Positions 23,076 to 35,571 of a DNA stretch of 64,000 nucleotides are shown one piece after another. The translations under genes were made by a program, and so were the position numbers. The stretch lies in NCBI GenBank assembly GCA_003254925.1, contig QANZ01048043.1, forward strand, positions 2,308 to 66,307. Reading direction: 5' to 3'. Source of the DNA: Chamaecrista fasciculata. Its lineage: Eukaryota > Streptophyta > Magnoliopsida > Fabales > Fabaceae. Numbering within the stretch: the stretch's first letter is position 1; each line of letters starts with the position of its first letter. Below the pieces are notes generated by a model that ran no database searches, was not told where the DNA came from, and saw nothing but the letters and a program-made list of their open reading frames with translations.

Positions 23076-25263
23076 TTATGAAATGCAGCAATATGCATTG
23101 GGATTTTCATCACTGAATAGCTGAGGAGGTGGGATTCGTTCAATCACATAGAGTGGTTGGTAATAATACATCATCCTCTTCATGCCTTCCTCATCAATTA
23201 CAACAACCTCTCTTTGATCTCCACCTTCTTTCTTGGCCTCTTTGCCTTCTTCACCACCCTTTTCTTCTTTATTGTTCTCATTCTTATTTTCACCACCTTC
23301 ATTAGTACTCCCTTTATTATCACCCTCTTCTTTCTTGGGTTCCTCTGCTGGTTTCTCCTCTTCTTTCTTCTCTGTGTTCTCTTCCTTTTTCTCTTCAGGT
23401 TTGGCCTCTTCTTCAGGTTTTTTCTCAGCTTCTTCTTCCTTCTTCTCTGGTTCAGGCTCTGGCTGTGGAACTATTTTGGCTTGCTTTTTTGTGCGTCTAT
23501 ACACATATTCCACTAGCTTGTTGGCATCCATTGTCCCTGTCACCATAACTTGCCCTGTGCTTAGCTCAGTTACTGCTGTTTGCACTCCTTCATTTAACAA
23601 CACACATATTTCACATTAATTAAGAGTGTACCAGAGATTAAACAAAACACTTTGATCCAATACTTTATACTCAAACTATAAATTGGTGAAAGGTTTTTTT
23701 GAGTTTTTAGTTATTGAAAAGAGTGTGAAAGAAACCCTTTGATTCTAAAAGCTTTCAGTATATACCATTTTGAATTTTAGAGATTCTTGAATTTATATCT
23801 ATGAAGGAGAGAAGGATGTTTTACGTATTTTAGATGTCAAAAATTGGCCTTTATTCACATGAACATCTTTGTAGAATCTGATGTAGGACATGGATGGACC
23901 AAGAGGCCCCAAATCACATCATGACCGACCAATTTGAATAATTAGATGCCACGTGAGATAGTTCACCGTGAGGTGCTGATTTGACAGTTTTGGTAGCAAT
24001 CCGCACTTTAGTTGAAGTGTAGAGAGAGAAATGAACAATTTGAATCCTCTATAGTTCACTGTGAGGGACTCACTTTCTCTCTCTAACTTATTCCTATCTC
24101 TCTCTACACTTCACCTAAAATGCATAATAGAGCATCCTATATCCTATCTGGTATCGGTAGATACAGAGAAGGAAATAAAGGATGAACATGCCTGAATTGA
24201 AGAGTGATGATTCATCATTTATGGGATTCCTTTATACTACTTTTCTAATAATTCTATCAAGTTGATTAGTCACTTTCACAAAACTGACAGTTATCATACC
24301 ACATTAATGCATTTGACAATTGACACCATTACACTCTCCATTTTTTCCCAAAAAGAAACTTTATTTTTCTATCCATTTGATATTACAACCAAGACGAATA
24401 AAATGGTACCTCTCATTTTGAGAATTTTCCTCTTGAGTTGCTCAGCACAAGCTCCACAGTGCATGTTTACGTTGAGTTCCACTGTTACAGGTCCACTAAC
24501 CTGGATACCAACCAATTACTAATTTTTGATTAAATTTATAATTTAAAATAATTAGCCTGGATTAAAAAAAAAATTATGAAAAAAAAATTGGTGAGATATA
24601 TACCTGAGAAGTAACAACTTCTGGTATAGGTTCTCCTTCTGCTGCAGGCAATGGAGAAATAACTTTGGCTCTTCTCTTTGTTCTCTTGGTGATTGCATTA
24701 CAGATTGCTTGTGGTTCCACTATTCCCTTAATGGTTACTTCATTTTTAGTCATATCAGTGACTACTCCTTCAACTCCTGTTGAAGATATATAAAACCAAA
24801 TAAGAATGTCTGCATATGCATGCATGCATGACTTCTGGAAGAAAAAAGAAAAGAAGGGTGACAAATGCAAATTAAACCTCTCATTTTCATAATAGATTTC
24901 TCAATTTTCTTAGCACATCCCACACAATGCAAGTCCACAGATAGCACACATGGTGATAGTGGTTTAGGAGGCTCTTCCTTCTTTTCCTCTGCTTTCTCTT
25001 CTTTCTTTTCCTCTGCTGGTTTTTTTTCCTCTTCTTTTGCTTCTTCTTTCTTCTCCTCATCTGGTTTTTTTTCCTCTGCTTTCTCTTCTTTCTTCTCCTC
25101 TGGCTTGGCCTCTGCCTGAGGTTGTTCCTACAAAAACAAAAAAAGAAAAGAGAGAAATAAAATAACTAACATGAAGACCCAGAAATCAGTGAGGAAAACT
25201 GATATGAGTATGAATGCAGAATGACAAAAGAAGGCTCATTACCTGTTTAGCTTCCTCACCCAT
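23076..25263 (-). CDS. HIPP: Heavy-metal-associated isoprenylated plant protein with two HMA domains (HIPP8/9-like)
   Basis: Five exons (25263-25243, 25127-24878, 24776-24604, 24500-24410, 23587-23076) give a 348-residue protein. After MGEEAKQ comes a Lys/Glu-rich stretch. HMA domain 1 follows with C75 and C78 (LHCVGCAKK), then HMA domain 2 with C163 and C166 (MHCGACAEQ). A second long Lys/Glu/Pro-rich stretch follows, and a tail with YYYQPLYVIERIPPPQLFSDENPNAYCCIS. The last four residues CCIS form a CaaX box (C345) predicting farnesylation. Each HMA domain is split by an intron at the same place, after KMRG, so the two share a duplication history. The conserved tail resembles the Arabidopsis HIPP8/HIPP9 group (recalled). 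HIPPs bind metals and sit at membranes or the nucleus. Confidence 0.93.
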
Positions 25264-25317
25264 TTTCCAAATTAGAGTTTTGGGAAGTTGACAAAAGGAT
25301 TTTGGAGATACAAGAGA

Positions 25318-25567
25318 TGGAGAGAGAGAGAGAGGTATTATAAGGAAAGAGTGGGAGAGTGGAATAGAGATGGTGGGTGAGTGATTACTGATTAGCATAT
25401 AAAGCTAATCTGAGGGATTCCTGAGCACATGCAGTGCCACCAACTGTACTAAGAGCCTCTCTTAGTTTAATATTTCTTTTTGGAATTCTTTTCAACTCTC
25501 AAGGCTGAATGAATGAAGGTAGAGAGGTTTAGCAGATTTATAGACAGAAGAGAGATTATAGTAAGGG

Positions 25568-25600
<33 letters not shown>
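25318..25600. repeat. GA-rich leader/promoter with (GA)14 microsatellite
   Basis: A short GA run is at 25320-25333 and a longer (GA)n run at about 25571-25598, both upstream of the leftward HIPP start at 25263 (CT-rich on the sense strand). Such GAGA/CT tracts are common in plant 5' leaders and can bind BBR/BPC factors. This is only a positional suggestion. Confidence 0.5.
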
Positions 25601-25601
<1 letters not shown>

Positions 25602-27189
25602 AGGAAAAACTTGGAAAATTAGAATGCTTCCATTAACAACCGACTATTGTTTCAATTTGTCCTAAAATTATATCTTAGTCCGAGAATATTGAAAATATAT
25701 TTTTTTCTCTAATTTTTTTTTAAAAATTACCAATTTAGTCTCCACGGCTAACGTTTCACAAATTAAATAGCCAATATTTAAATAATGCAAAATGAGGTAT
25801 GTATGCAATTGCGACGTGGCATAATTTTTATTTTTTAAGTAATTTAATGTTGAAAAATAATAAAAAAAGATAACTTTTTTAACCAATGAAAATTGTATAT
25901 GGGGCCACACCACTAATTGTTTAGATGCACCAAGTTGTATCATGACTAACCCTTCCAATATTTATGACTAAATTTTAGTTTCGAGACAATTTTAGGGACC
26001 AAAATATAGGTTCTCTCATTTTTCATAACAAGGTGGTGAAGTGTCACAATGTAAGACATGCATGGCGATATCATATGTGTATGTATAGACCTCATTTATG
26101 GACAACCTGGACACCTGCCTGCCTATGTGTGTATCTCTGATGTGGCCACATATTCTGTGAGTCTGACCAATTATTTATTACCTTTTCTTGTTTTCTCTAT
26201 ATCAGTAGTTACTGCGTTACCAAGCAAATGAAAATACACCACCTAAGCTAAAATAATCAACCATAAGATTCTCTTTGATGTGTGCTTTACATATAAGACT
26301 CTCATGAATTTAATAATCTTAAGTGGACGATGAATCAGGTTTATGCTACAGTTAACAGGAAAGACATAAGCTTTGGCGTAAGGATCTAAGGTTAATTGAA
26401 GTACAAGGAAAGAATTATCTTATTTCTTCCCAATACAAGTAGTTGATTATTTAATGTTGTTGGTGGGAATCTTTCTCTGCTTACCTACATTTTTACCGTC
26501 ATTTCAAAAACTAACATTTTAACATTTTCTTCTTTTGCTTGCTCAATGAACATTCTCTCCCACTCCCAATGTTTAGTGAGTCACTAATGTATTAGATTTC
26601 TAAATGAAAGTGCATGAATCGAGTGAATTGAAATGTAATCTTATTTTATTTAACTTTTTAAAGATAGAGCAGAGTGACGAGACAGGTTCATCATGGAAGA
26701 GAAGGTTTCCAATTAAACAAAGCCAGATGTCATAAGTTTGATCACTGATATATTGAGATTTCTTAAAATGAGATTAATAACTGATTTCTCAATTCCTTTT
26801 TGCACGAATTAGAGGTTAAGCAATGCATTCCCATGTTCATGATCTATAATTGGGATAGATGAAACGTGGGGATCGGAGAAATCTCGAGTTTTGCCACTTA
26901 ACACTAAATACTCCAAAGTTTCTCTTCACTACTGTTAGCCCGTTAGTTAACTTTCTAATTTCTATCACAAAACCTTAATCTATCTAATCATCTTTCCCAA
27001 TTTCCTTTTAACTTACATACATTTATAAAACAGAGGAAATGTAACTTTTGGTTAGTCTATACGAACATCTTGTATTTCTTACTTTTTAGTTCATTATAAA
27101 CATCTTTGTTTACAATATTATAGCGTTTATGTTTACGTTATCTCTTCACAGCAATGTGCATATTTCTTACTTATTAGACATTATAGATC
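25601..27189. other. Intergenic, with a degenerate foldback near 25.66-26.02 kb
   Basis: From about 25655 ('ttgtcctaaaattatatctt') to 26015 ('gacaattttagggaccaaaatata') there are weak complementary arms, suggesting an old foldback element. The rest is AT-rich, with no gene seen. Confidence 0.35.
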
Positions 27190-27575
27190 ATTAAAAGGTA
27201 AAAGTATTAATTTCGTCTCTAAACCTTACATTAAGTATCAATTTTATTTTCAATCTTTTTTTTTTTCTGCTATCAATTTTCAATTTCAATATTTCAAATT
27301 TTGGTTAATTTTATTCTTTGCTCTTACTTTAGCCAAATATTAACGATAGAATTAACGTGGCTGATTATATGTAATGTAAAATTAATAGAGAAAGAAACTC
27401 AAATTCTAACTCAGATTGAAAAATAAAATGCAATTTATTGTTAATTCATTAAAAGAAGTTAATCGAAAGATAAAATTGACTAAAATATAAAATATTAAAG
27501 ATGAAATTAACGAAAAAAAATTAAAAATAAAATTGACCGTTAGTATAAAATTTAGAGATTAAAATTAGTATTTAA
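27190..27575. repeat. Foldback of the 'attttgtctctaaa' family
   Basis: The left arm includes 'aaaagtattaatttcgtctc' and the right arm its rough complement ('gagattaaaattagtattta'). Short internal units ('tcaattttattttcaatctt') recur in both arms. A sister copy is at 34347-34610. Confidence 0.5.
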
Positions 27576-28830
27576 TAATATTTGTGATCGCTTACATTGC
27601 ACATAAACAATATAAAAGAGTTCACTTCAAAGTTATAAGTTCCCAAAGAATAATTAATTAATTCCACCAAAATCCAATAAATACCCATTACCAATTACTT
27701 CCCTATTCCTTTATTAGATATAGTAACCAGTACCATGTTTGATAAGAAAAACACATACATCAACTAAGTTATACTCTGTTTTGTTCTAAACTAATATAGT
27801 TTCATATATATTATCTTAAATTTTGGGGGGGGCCATGACCCCTGCCGGCCCCTGGCTCCGTCCCTGATAGTGACTAAATCTTATAAACTAAATTATGGTG
27901 AAGGAAACTTCAAAATAGATATAAATATTAGGATTGCTACCACTCAACCTTTGGCATTAATGGTTTGCTAAATTTCACATTCAATCATATTAAAGCCAAT
28001 CAGAGGCTCTTGATGGAGATTAAACCTGAAAAACAAAACCTCTTAGACTGGGTTGTTCTGTACAGCTCATTAGAAAAAGGCCTTTGACTACATTACTGCA
28101 TGTTTTTGGAACAAAGAAGAAAGAGAAACCTCCAGCATACTAGGTTTATGTAGTGACACGTGGACATGACTCATCATAGTGCACTCACACTAGGGCCCAT
28201 TTTAACCCCTTTTTGGTTTATTTGTATGGTGATTGCTGAGAGATCAAAGCCACAAAATCTCAAACACTTAAACAATAATTTCCACCAACCAATCACATCT
28301 TGTACCTATGCAAATTACACCCAACATTGAAATCTAAACCTAAACAGAATTTAGTTTGGCCTCACTTGATTAACTTTATAATTTTGTTTAGAATTTTTTT
28401 TATATATCAAAAGTAAAAGATGAAATAAGATGAGACTTGTATTTATTATTCTTTTCCTTTTTTTTAATTAATTTGACTATCGAAAGAGTATCATCAAACT
28501 ACATCTGGTTATGTTTGTTGCAAGTTTTCTGGCTTTCACTTTGCCCCAAGGGAGCGCGCAGCATTATGAACATCATCATTTCTCTTTTTAATTTTGAAGT
28601 ATAATAATGTGCTAATAATATTGAAAGAGAAAAAAAGGAGATTGAGATTCGGTGATATGGATGGAAATGCCTAAACAATGGAAGGAATGGTGATTAAGAG
28701 ATTCTAATAAAGGTGTGGCCCCTTCCTTTGTTAGCTTGGCCGGTTAAGAAGAATCTGGATCCTTGCTTAGCTTCATTAGCAAAGTAATCATATATATTCA
28801 ACTACCCACCCCATTTGTTCTCCATTCAAG
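27576..28830. other. Intergenic, with a 'CAGGGACGGAGCC' transposon end
   Basis: At 27832-27866, read on the minus strand, is CAGGGACGGAGCCAGGGGCC followed by a G run: a GC-rich terminus of a kind common on plant class II transposons. Only this end is recognisable; a related but reversed end is at 45098. A G-box-like CACGTGG occurs near 28155. No gene seen. Confidence 0.4.
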
Positions 28831-28993
28831 TAAATAAAGTTGGTCCAGTTGGTAAGAAGTCAATTCATAACTCACAAAATTGTGAGTTTGACTCTCATTG
28901 TTGATGTGAGAGCTTCATAGAACCAAAGGTGTGTATTGGTTTTAGTCAACCCTCAGGCCCACTCACCTAAACTTTGCAAATCCATATAATTGT
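28831..28993 (+). repeat. tRNA-derived SINE-like sequence
   Basis: An A-box-like stretch (tggtccagttggtaagaagt, 28841-28860) is followed about 30 bases later by a B-box-like stretch (gagtttgactctc, 28884-28896), the internal RNA polymerase III promoter layout of tRNA-derived SINEs. A non-tRNA body follows. No target duplication or poly-A tail was confirmed. A possible relative is at 52251-52352. Confidence 0.45.
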
Positions 28994-30549
28994 TGTCCAT
29001 TCAAAACATATTTAATTATTAACGGATTGGGTTTAGCAAAAAAATTAGTCTCACATCGATGAATCTAAATTCGAATTTTTGAAAATACTTATGGAAAAAA
29101 TTAAGGGTGGCAAAATAATACCTAACTAATTAACCCAATCCAACTCAACTATCATTTTAACTAACCATGACCCAACCATTTAAATAATTGGTCAAAATAG
29201 ATTAGGTCCAAAAGTGACCCACTAAAATTTGGGTTGGGTCAAGTCAAACTATGCATTTGACCCAACCCAACCCAAATTGATATCAAAACGACATAGTTTC
29301 ATAGATGAAGTGATTATGGATTCTACAAATTTTTACAAAAATTACAAAATAACCCCAAATAATTTCTAATTTTATAAAAATGTCTCTGAACCATATTATT
29401 TGAGGAATAAAATGAAAGTTATAAAAAATTTTGAGGTCAAATTGGAAAAATGGTAAAATTTTAATTTGTAATTTTACCATTTGCTGAATGATACCATTCA
29501 GCAAACTCATATTATTTGATTATAATTTTGGGGTCAAACTCATAACTCTTGGCTTTCATTCATTTGCTGAATGGTATCATTGTTTTACGGGTGTCAAACT
29601 CATATTCAGTCAGCACTCAGCAAAACAACTATTTCCACCTGTTATTTTCGTTTAAAAAGGCTTTAACAGAATGATTAAAGATCAAAAAGTAGGATATCAT
29701 ATATGGGGTACGCCTTCAAGCGATAACTAAAGGCCATCATTGAATTGTAGCCATCAGGTTTCGATCTTGAAATTACTATATAATATATATTAAAAAAAAC
29801 AGACCATTGGACTTTTGCGTGATTTTTTAAAAGGAAGTGAATACAAATACCAATTATCCAATTTATACAATTTTTTTAAGAGATTATTTTTCTTTTCTTT
29901 TTTTAAATAAAAGCTTATGTGAAGATAAACATCAGTATCCTACTAGACTCAGAATATCTCCTGACCTTTTTAAAAATTTACGAAAAATATTTGTATTATC
30001 CACTAAATAAAGCTCGCCTTTAGAATAAGAGTTCGAGCTTTAATCAATAGGATCATTCTTTATTGGCAGATTAGTTTCTATCACTACTGTTGGGCTCACT
30101 TGTCCTATATTTGTGATAAATTTAAAACATTGCCAACAGCCTAATAATTGAAGTTGAATATTACAAATTCAAAAGTGTAATACAAAAATAAATTTGACCA
30201 ACACAAAGAACATGTGGGTATTTCATATCAGGATAAGCCCACAATTGAATTGGGTCAGAACAAAAGTTGGAGCTAGGCCTTTAGAAACGGTAATGCGTTT
30301 CTCAAACATAACTAAATCATATTTTCAATTTCAGGTGAAGATATTTACACAATTACACATTATTAAATACACAACGTTAATGTAGGCAAAAAGATTTACC
30401 TGCATCCATCACATTCAAGATAAGGGGTGAAGAACGAAAATTCATCAAGAGGGTCTCAGATAATATTGAGCTTAAAGCACCTATTTTCCTGAGTCATTAT
30501 TAGCACTGGCAGATGTATCAGTGTATGCAGCATCAATTATAAGATCTTA
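28994..30549. other. Intergenic, with a partial GGGTTGGGTC transposon arm and a palindrome
   Basis: At 29100-29280 repeated gacccaacccaa words lie next to 'aagggtggcaaaat', resembling one subterminal region of another hAT-like element whose other end I cannot see. An 11-bp perfect palindrome lies at 29480-29505 and a related copy at 29562-29581. The remainder is AT-rich. The stretch before 30550 is probably 3' UTR of the hydrolase gene. Confidence 0.4.
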
Positions 30550-33509
30550 CTAAAGACTGGTTTGTTGGTGCTCTTCCAAGTATAACTCAGAAATTGCAGC
30601 GTGCAATGCAGCCCCTATTGGAAGCACTTGCTCATCAAGAAAGAAAAAAGGGGAATGAGGAGAGTGTATTGATCCCACTTGCTCATTTCCAATTCCAATG
30701 CCAAGCATAGCTCCAGGAATTACTTCTTGATAATATGCAAAGTCTTCACCTGCCATAACCCTCTTGGCCTCCTTCACATTTTCAGGACCAAGTAGGAGTT
30801 GACCAACCTTCGTCACGTGCCGGTGTAAGTTATCGTCATTCACAACAGCAGGATATGGTGTGAAGTGTTCTTCCATCATATCTATATGTGCATTGCATCT
30901 ATGAACGGCTGCTTGACCTTCAATAACCTGCAAGTACCCCTCGCTACATAAGCCAAATTATATTGATGAAACTAGACCATTCAGTTCACTGTCACTTCCA
31001 TTTAGAACATAGTACAAAGAAGTCAGCCCAAGTCAAACATAAGAGTTAGGCATTTGCATTTAACTCAGTTGAATAATCTTCACTAATGAGAACAATGGAA
31101 AATTTAGCATTTAATGGCATAACTGATCTCTCAAGCTGGCTTCATTCATAATGATTAATAACAATATGGAGTGACTTTAGACGGTTTTCAGGCTGATTGC
31201 TTTTAAATATATATATATATATATATATATTCCCCTGTAAACATGGAAAAGTACAATTCTTGTACATGTAATGGAAAAGTCGCAACATGACAAGGATATG
31301 AAGAAATGGCCAAACCAAATTTGATTTCAAAAAAAGAGGGGCTTATACAAACTATATGCTTTATTTTTTAAAAAATAAAAATAAAATTACGTCAGGATTA
31401 CCCAGAGTCAAGAGACTATTAAGAAAATTAGAGTTATTAATGATATCTAAAAGGTTTATTGAGTATACCTCCTTTATTCGCTGCCTGAAGTGGTACATGC
31501 CTTCAGTCGTCTGACTCCTCAGAGTGCCTCCAAATTCAACATAGGATGGAATTACATTTAATGCAATATCGGCTTTGACATAAGTAATTGATATCACCTG
31601 TGGCATGTATGTGACTGCCAGAATTAACTAGACAATTTTACAAGCTTGTTGCTTTATGCATTTCATTTTCACATAAACCAAGAGCTAATAGAAGAACCGA
31701 TGTTTAGAAAAGAAGATATCAAAGAAAGAGAGTTCCCATGACTTCTAGCAAAATCAAACAACTTTGTTCCAAAGAAAATAGGCTAGGCAAAAAAGATTAA
31801 AAAAAAATAGAATTAGAACTCACAAAATGGACTTAAAATAGAGTTTCAACTTGCATAAAGTTTCTCGTTCACAACATTTTACATCAACAACTCACTGCTA
31901 TGGATATGTCCATTTATAGAGGCTCAAATATCATGATATTAGAGTAAGAGTAGGGGATACTTGACTTTGAAGGGCATCAGTTTCTCTTGAGACAAGCTGT
32001 TGTAATGCCAATATTGCAAATGATGTAGCCAGCACTGGATCCACATTTTTGTGAGGTTCAGCAGCATGCCCACCTTTTCCTATTATTTTTGCTGCAAAGA
32101 TGCAACCGGCAGCTGAGAAAGGCCCCGAAATAGATGCTATGGCTCCTGTGGGTGTTTTATGATCGACATGCATGGCGAAAATTGCTTCCACATCTTCAAG
32201 TGCTCCTTCTTTAATCATTTGAGAGGCACCACGAGCTCCCTCCTCAGCAGGTTGGAAAATAAGTCTCACAGTTCCCTTCAAGTCCAAAAGGGAAGTGGAA
32301 AATCTTGAAATAACATATTTTGGAGTATTATAAATGATTCAGAACCTCAAACACACAAACAAAACTAGAAGTGAGCAACTACTTAAATTTCGGCAGACCT
32401 TTGCTTCAAGACCAGGTAAAATACAATTTTTATTGCTGATATCATTTAACCAACTTCTTGCGGACTAAAAGACAAGCAATTATGTCGTGATTCGTGAACT
32501 TATATAATAATATATTATTATACAAAAGGCTCAAAATTTCAAGTTAACACCAACTCAGCCAATAAATACAACAGTCTTCCCCAAAAAACTTCCATGTTTA
32601 TACATGAACTTCTGGAGTTGACGTTTGGATGTCTTGAACCAATTGACCTTAACACATTGAACTCGGCAGCTACCCAAGGACGCATAACGAAGCAGATATT
32701 TGTCATCATTTATCAAGCACAGACACTTCATTTTAAAAATGAGTGTACATATATGCTCAATTAGTATCTAGAATATCAAAGTTTAACATTATTTCGTGGC
32801 TTTGACAAAGAAAAATACAAAAATTGATGCACATGACATATTTTATGAATAAACATTGTAATTTTTTAAATTTTTATCAAGATTTATAGATATTTTTAAA
32901 TATACACATTGACTTGGTCATCATGTCCTGTGCCCGTTGTTCTTACTCATCAACTAAATGGGCGTTTGAGAAGTACCTGAAGCTTATGTTTCCGTTGAGC
33001 AAGCAATTTTGCAGCACCAAGCAGCATGGTGGTGTGAGCATCGTGCCCGCAGGCATGCATTTTGCCCTCAATTTTACTCTTATGGTTCCACTCAACCAGC
33101 TCCTAATCAAACACTACCAAAATTCAAATCCATTCTATAAAACGACCAACGAAGAACGAAGCGAAATTTAGGTCACCTGCAAAGGTAGGGCATCCATATC
33201 GGCACGAAGAGCGACGATTGGGCGAGAGCCACTGCCAATTTGAGCAACGATTCCAGTTTCGGCGATAGGGTAAGCGTAAGGTATACCTAGTTCGTCGAGT
33301 TCGGTGCGGATAAGAGCACTGGTTTTATGTTCCTCGAAAGCGAGCTCTGGATACTCGTGAATTTGCCTTCTCACTGCGATTAACCAATCTTTGTCTTTCT
33401 GAGCTGCGCTTAGAATCTCTTCCGTGTAGGTATGGATCATGTGATTCTTGGAGCTGTAGACGAAGCCAAGGAGAAGAAGATGAACAGTAACGATTAAAAA
33501 TTTAGCCAT
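30550..33509 (-). CDS. ILL: IAA-amino acid hydrolase, ILR1-like (M20D amidohydrolase)
   Basis: Five exons (33509-33177, 33102-32977, 32275-31961, 31597-31469, 30927-30550) give 426 residues, the normal family length. The N-terminus ([20 protein letters not shown]) is a signal peptide for the endomembrane system. M20D metal ligands are visible: C129 and H131 (ACGHD), E165 (PAEEG), H189 (AMHV), and a late His in the [13 protein letters not shown] stretch. The satellite domain lies in the middle ([15 protein letters not shown]). These enzymes release free auxin (or jasmonate) from amino-acid conjugates, mostly in the ER. The C-terminus HQQTSL is not an HDEL/KDEL-type retrieval signal, so ER retention is not assured. 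Substrate preference cannot be read from sequence. Intron 4 carries an (AT)n tract at about 31207-31230. Confidence 0.94.
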
Positions 33510-33627
33510 GTTTATATTTGAAGGGTGAAGCCAAGGAAAACGAAATAATTTTTGAGACGAGAATATGAGTGAGGGTCATGCATAACAGAGTTGAAACAGA
33601 GCATTATAAAATATCTAAATTGGAAAT

Positions 33628-34035
33628 AGGCTCAAGTGCACTTTTGGTACCATAACTTTGGAAAAGGTCTCAATTTGGTCCCATAAATTTTTTTTTTCAA
33701 TTTTGGTCCATAAATTTGGAAAAGGTCTAAATTTGGTCCCATAACTTTTTTTGTTACAATTTTGGTCTCATAACTTCTGAAAATGTCTCACTGTTGATCC
33801 TAAGCAGATTTTCATCTATTTTCTGCTGTTAAAGATAATTTGACATATTGAGTTGAATGATGACGTGAAAAATATGGGTGAAGTGGATTTAACAGCAGAT
33901 AATGGATGGAAATCAGCTTGGGACTAACAGTGAGACATTTCAAAAGTTATGGGACCAAAATTGCTACAAAGAAAAGTTATGGGACTAAATTGAGATCTTT
34001 GTTAAAGTTATTGGACCAAAAGTGTACTTTAGCCT
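33628..34035. mobile_element. Foldback MITE, 'aggctcaagtgcacttttggt' family
   Basis: The left end is aggctcaagtgcacttttgg. The right end is its near reverse complement (ccaaaagtgtactttagcct). The arms of about 170 bases are made of repeated 'ttggtcccataactttt' units meeting at a short centre with agcagat(t/a)... motifs. It is about 120 bases upstream of the hydrolase start codon and may lie in or near that promoter. The right half of a sister element is at 47557-47820. Confidence 0.75.
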
Positions 34036-35571
34036 AGAAAATATTATAATTCAAATTAAAAATAAAAATAAAAATAGAGGAATCGACAATATAATTATCC
34101 CATGGCCATAAGAGAAAGCTAAGTGCTGATAATCTGTAACCCATTTGAGAAATGAGAATGTTAGTTGAGCGGATTTTTCATTTTTTGTAATGGAATGTAG
34201 TTGGATTTTGGTGGGTGCAGTTGGCGGAATCTTGTCTTCTCGTTAGCTCAAGAAATTAATTTTTTTATTATTTTTTTAATAAAGAGAGAGAAGTGTTAGT
34301 GTTACAAGTGTGTATGATTATTATTATTATTATTTTTTTTTTCAAAAGTACTAATTACGTCTTCAAACATTATATTAACTGTCAATTTTGTCTTTAATCT
34401 TTTTCTACAGTCAATTTTGTCCTTAATATTTCTCAATTTTGTCTTTTGTTCTTATTTTAGCCAAATATTATTGAAAAACACCTATGTAGCTAATAATATG
34501 TAATGTAAAATTAATAGAAAAAAAACTTCAAATCTTAACTCAAAATAAAAAAAATAAGAATGAAATTAATAATTAATGTAAAGGTTGAAGATAAAATTAA
34601 TATTTTTGTCTTTTTTTCATACACCATATGATTATCAAACAAATGAGAAAGACGAGAGAAGACTCTAGAATATCATCGTGTTTGTTATTGGGAAAAGCTG
34701 TGTAAAAACATAGGTCTTTTCACGTTTTACTTTTTTTTTCTTCGAAATAATATATGTTTCACGAGATAAAATAATTTTTTTAACTAATTACATTGTGACT
34801 TATGAGATTGATGATTAAAAATTGATCTCCAAAATTAACAAAGTTTTAACTTGTGCTTATTATAATATTTACCTCTTTAAATAATAATTATTAAATAAAC
34901 ACACAAAAGAAAAAGAGCATCTTTACCTTGATCATAAGTGTACTTGCAGGGTTTAAATATTCCCTCAAGAGAACATAATTATTATAATATTATTTGTATT
35001 ATTTTCATGAGATTAAAGGGACAATTTAATAATCTCATCTTTAGATGGTAAATTAAACTAAAATTATAGTCTAATTCTTATTATAAAATATTTGAGTTAT
35101 GAACTCTATAATATTTCATGAGTTTAAAAATAATTATCTTGACCTAAATTAGTTAATGAAGATAAAAATTGTAATCTTGTAATTATAACATTTAGAATAA
35201 AAGTGGGAGAAAATAATTTATTACACACACAAACAAGCCATGCAATTATAATAATATATATATATATGTATAGGAATACACACGGCATGCATACACATAT
35301 AACATACTAGGGGCTTGGCGTGCCCGTTAATATGCATGTAACGTTTGAATTGATTTAAAGTTGAAGATTATATTAAATTTTTATATTGATAAAAGAGTAA
35401 GTTTGGGACCAATTTGAGAAACTATAAAATATTTAGGACCAATTTGAAATTACCTCATATGAGGAGAGTAAGTGGGGAGAGAGTGGTGGCATTTTTAATT
35501 TTTAATTGTTTTTTACATTTTTTTAATTCATTTATTTTTTTAAAGAAGTGGGGAGAGTGAGTGGGAGAGAG
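34036..35571. other. AT-rich intergenic region with a foldback and the left edge of an assembly gap
   Basis: A copy of the 'aattttgtctttaa' foldback is at about 34347-34610. At 35306-35325 'catactaggggcttggcgtg' read on the minus strand resembles a weak Helitron 3' end, but its stem is only 4 bp. From 35400 'gggaccaatttgagaaa' repeats lead into the N run. No gene seen. Confidence 0.35.

Noticed and set aside
23157..23619. Plus-strand open frames of 119 and 128 codons rich in Phe, Ser and Leu
   Set aside because: They are antisense to the Lys/Glu-rich exon of the HIPP gene; a purine-rich coding strand automatically leaves the opposite strand open.
25540..25560. gacagaagagaga, reminiscent of the 5' part of miR156
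   Set aside because: Only about 13 bases match, it lies in GA-rich DNA, and no complementary arm of a precursor hairpin is nearby.
35306..35330. Possible second Helitron 3' end on the minus strand (cccctagt after a GGGC...GCCC stem)
   Set aside because: The stem is only 4 bp and the spacer does not fit; too weak beside the clear example at 43032-43061.
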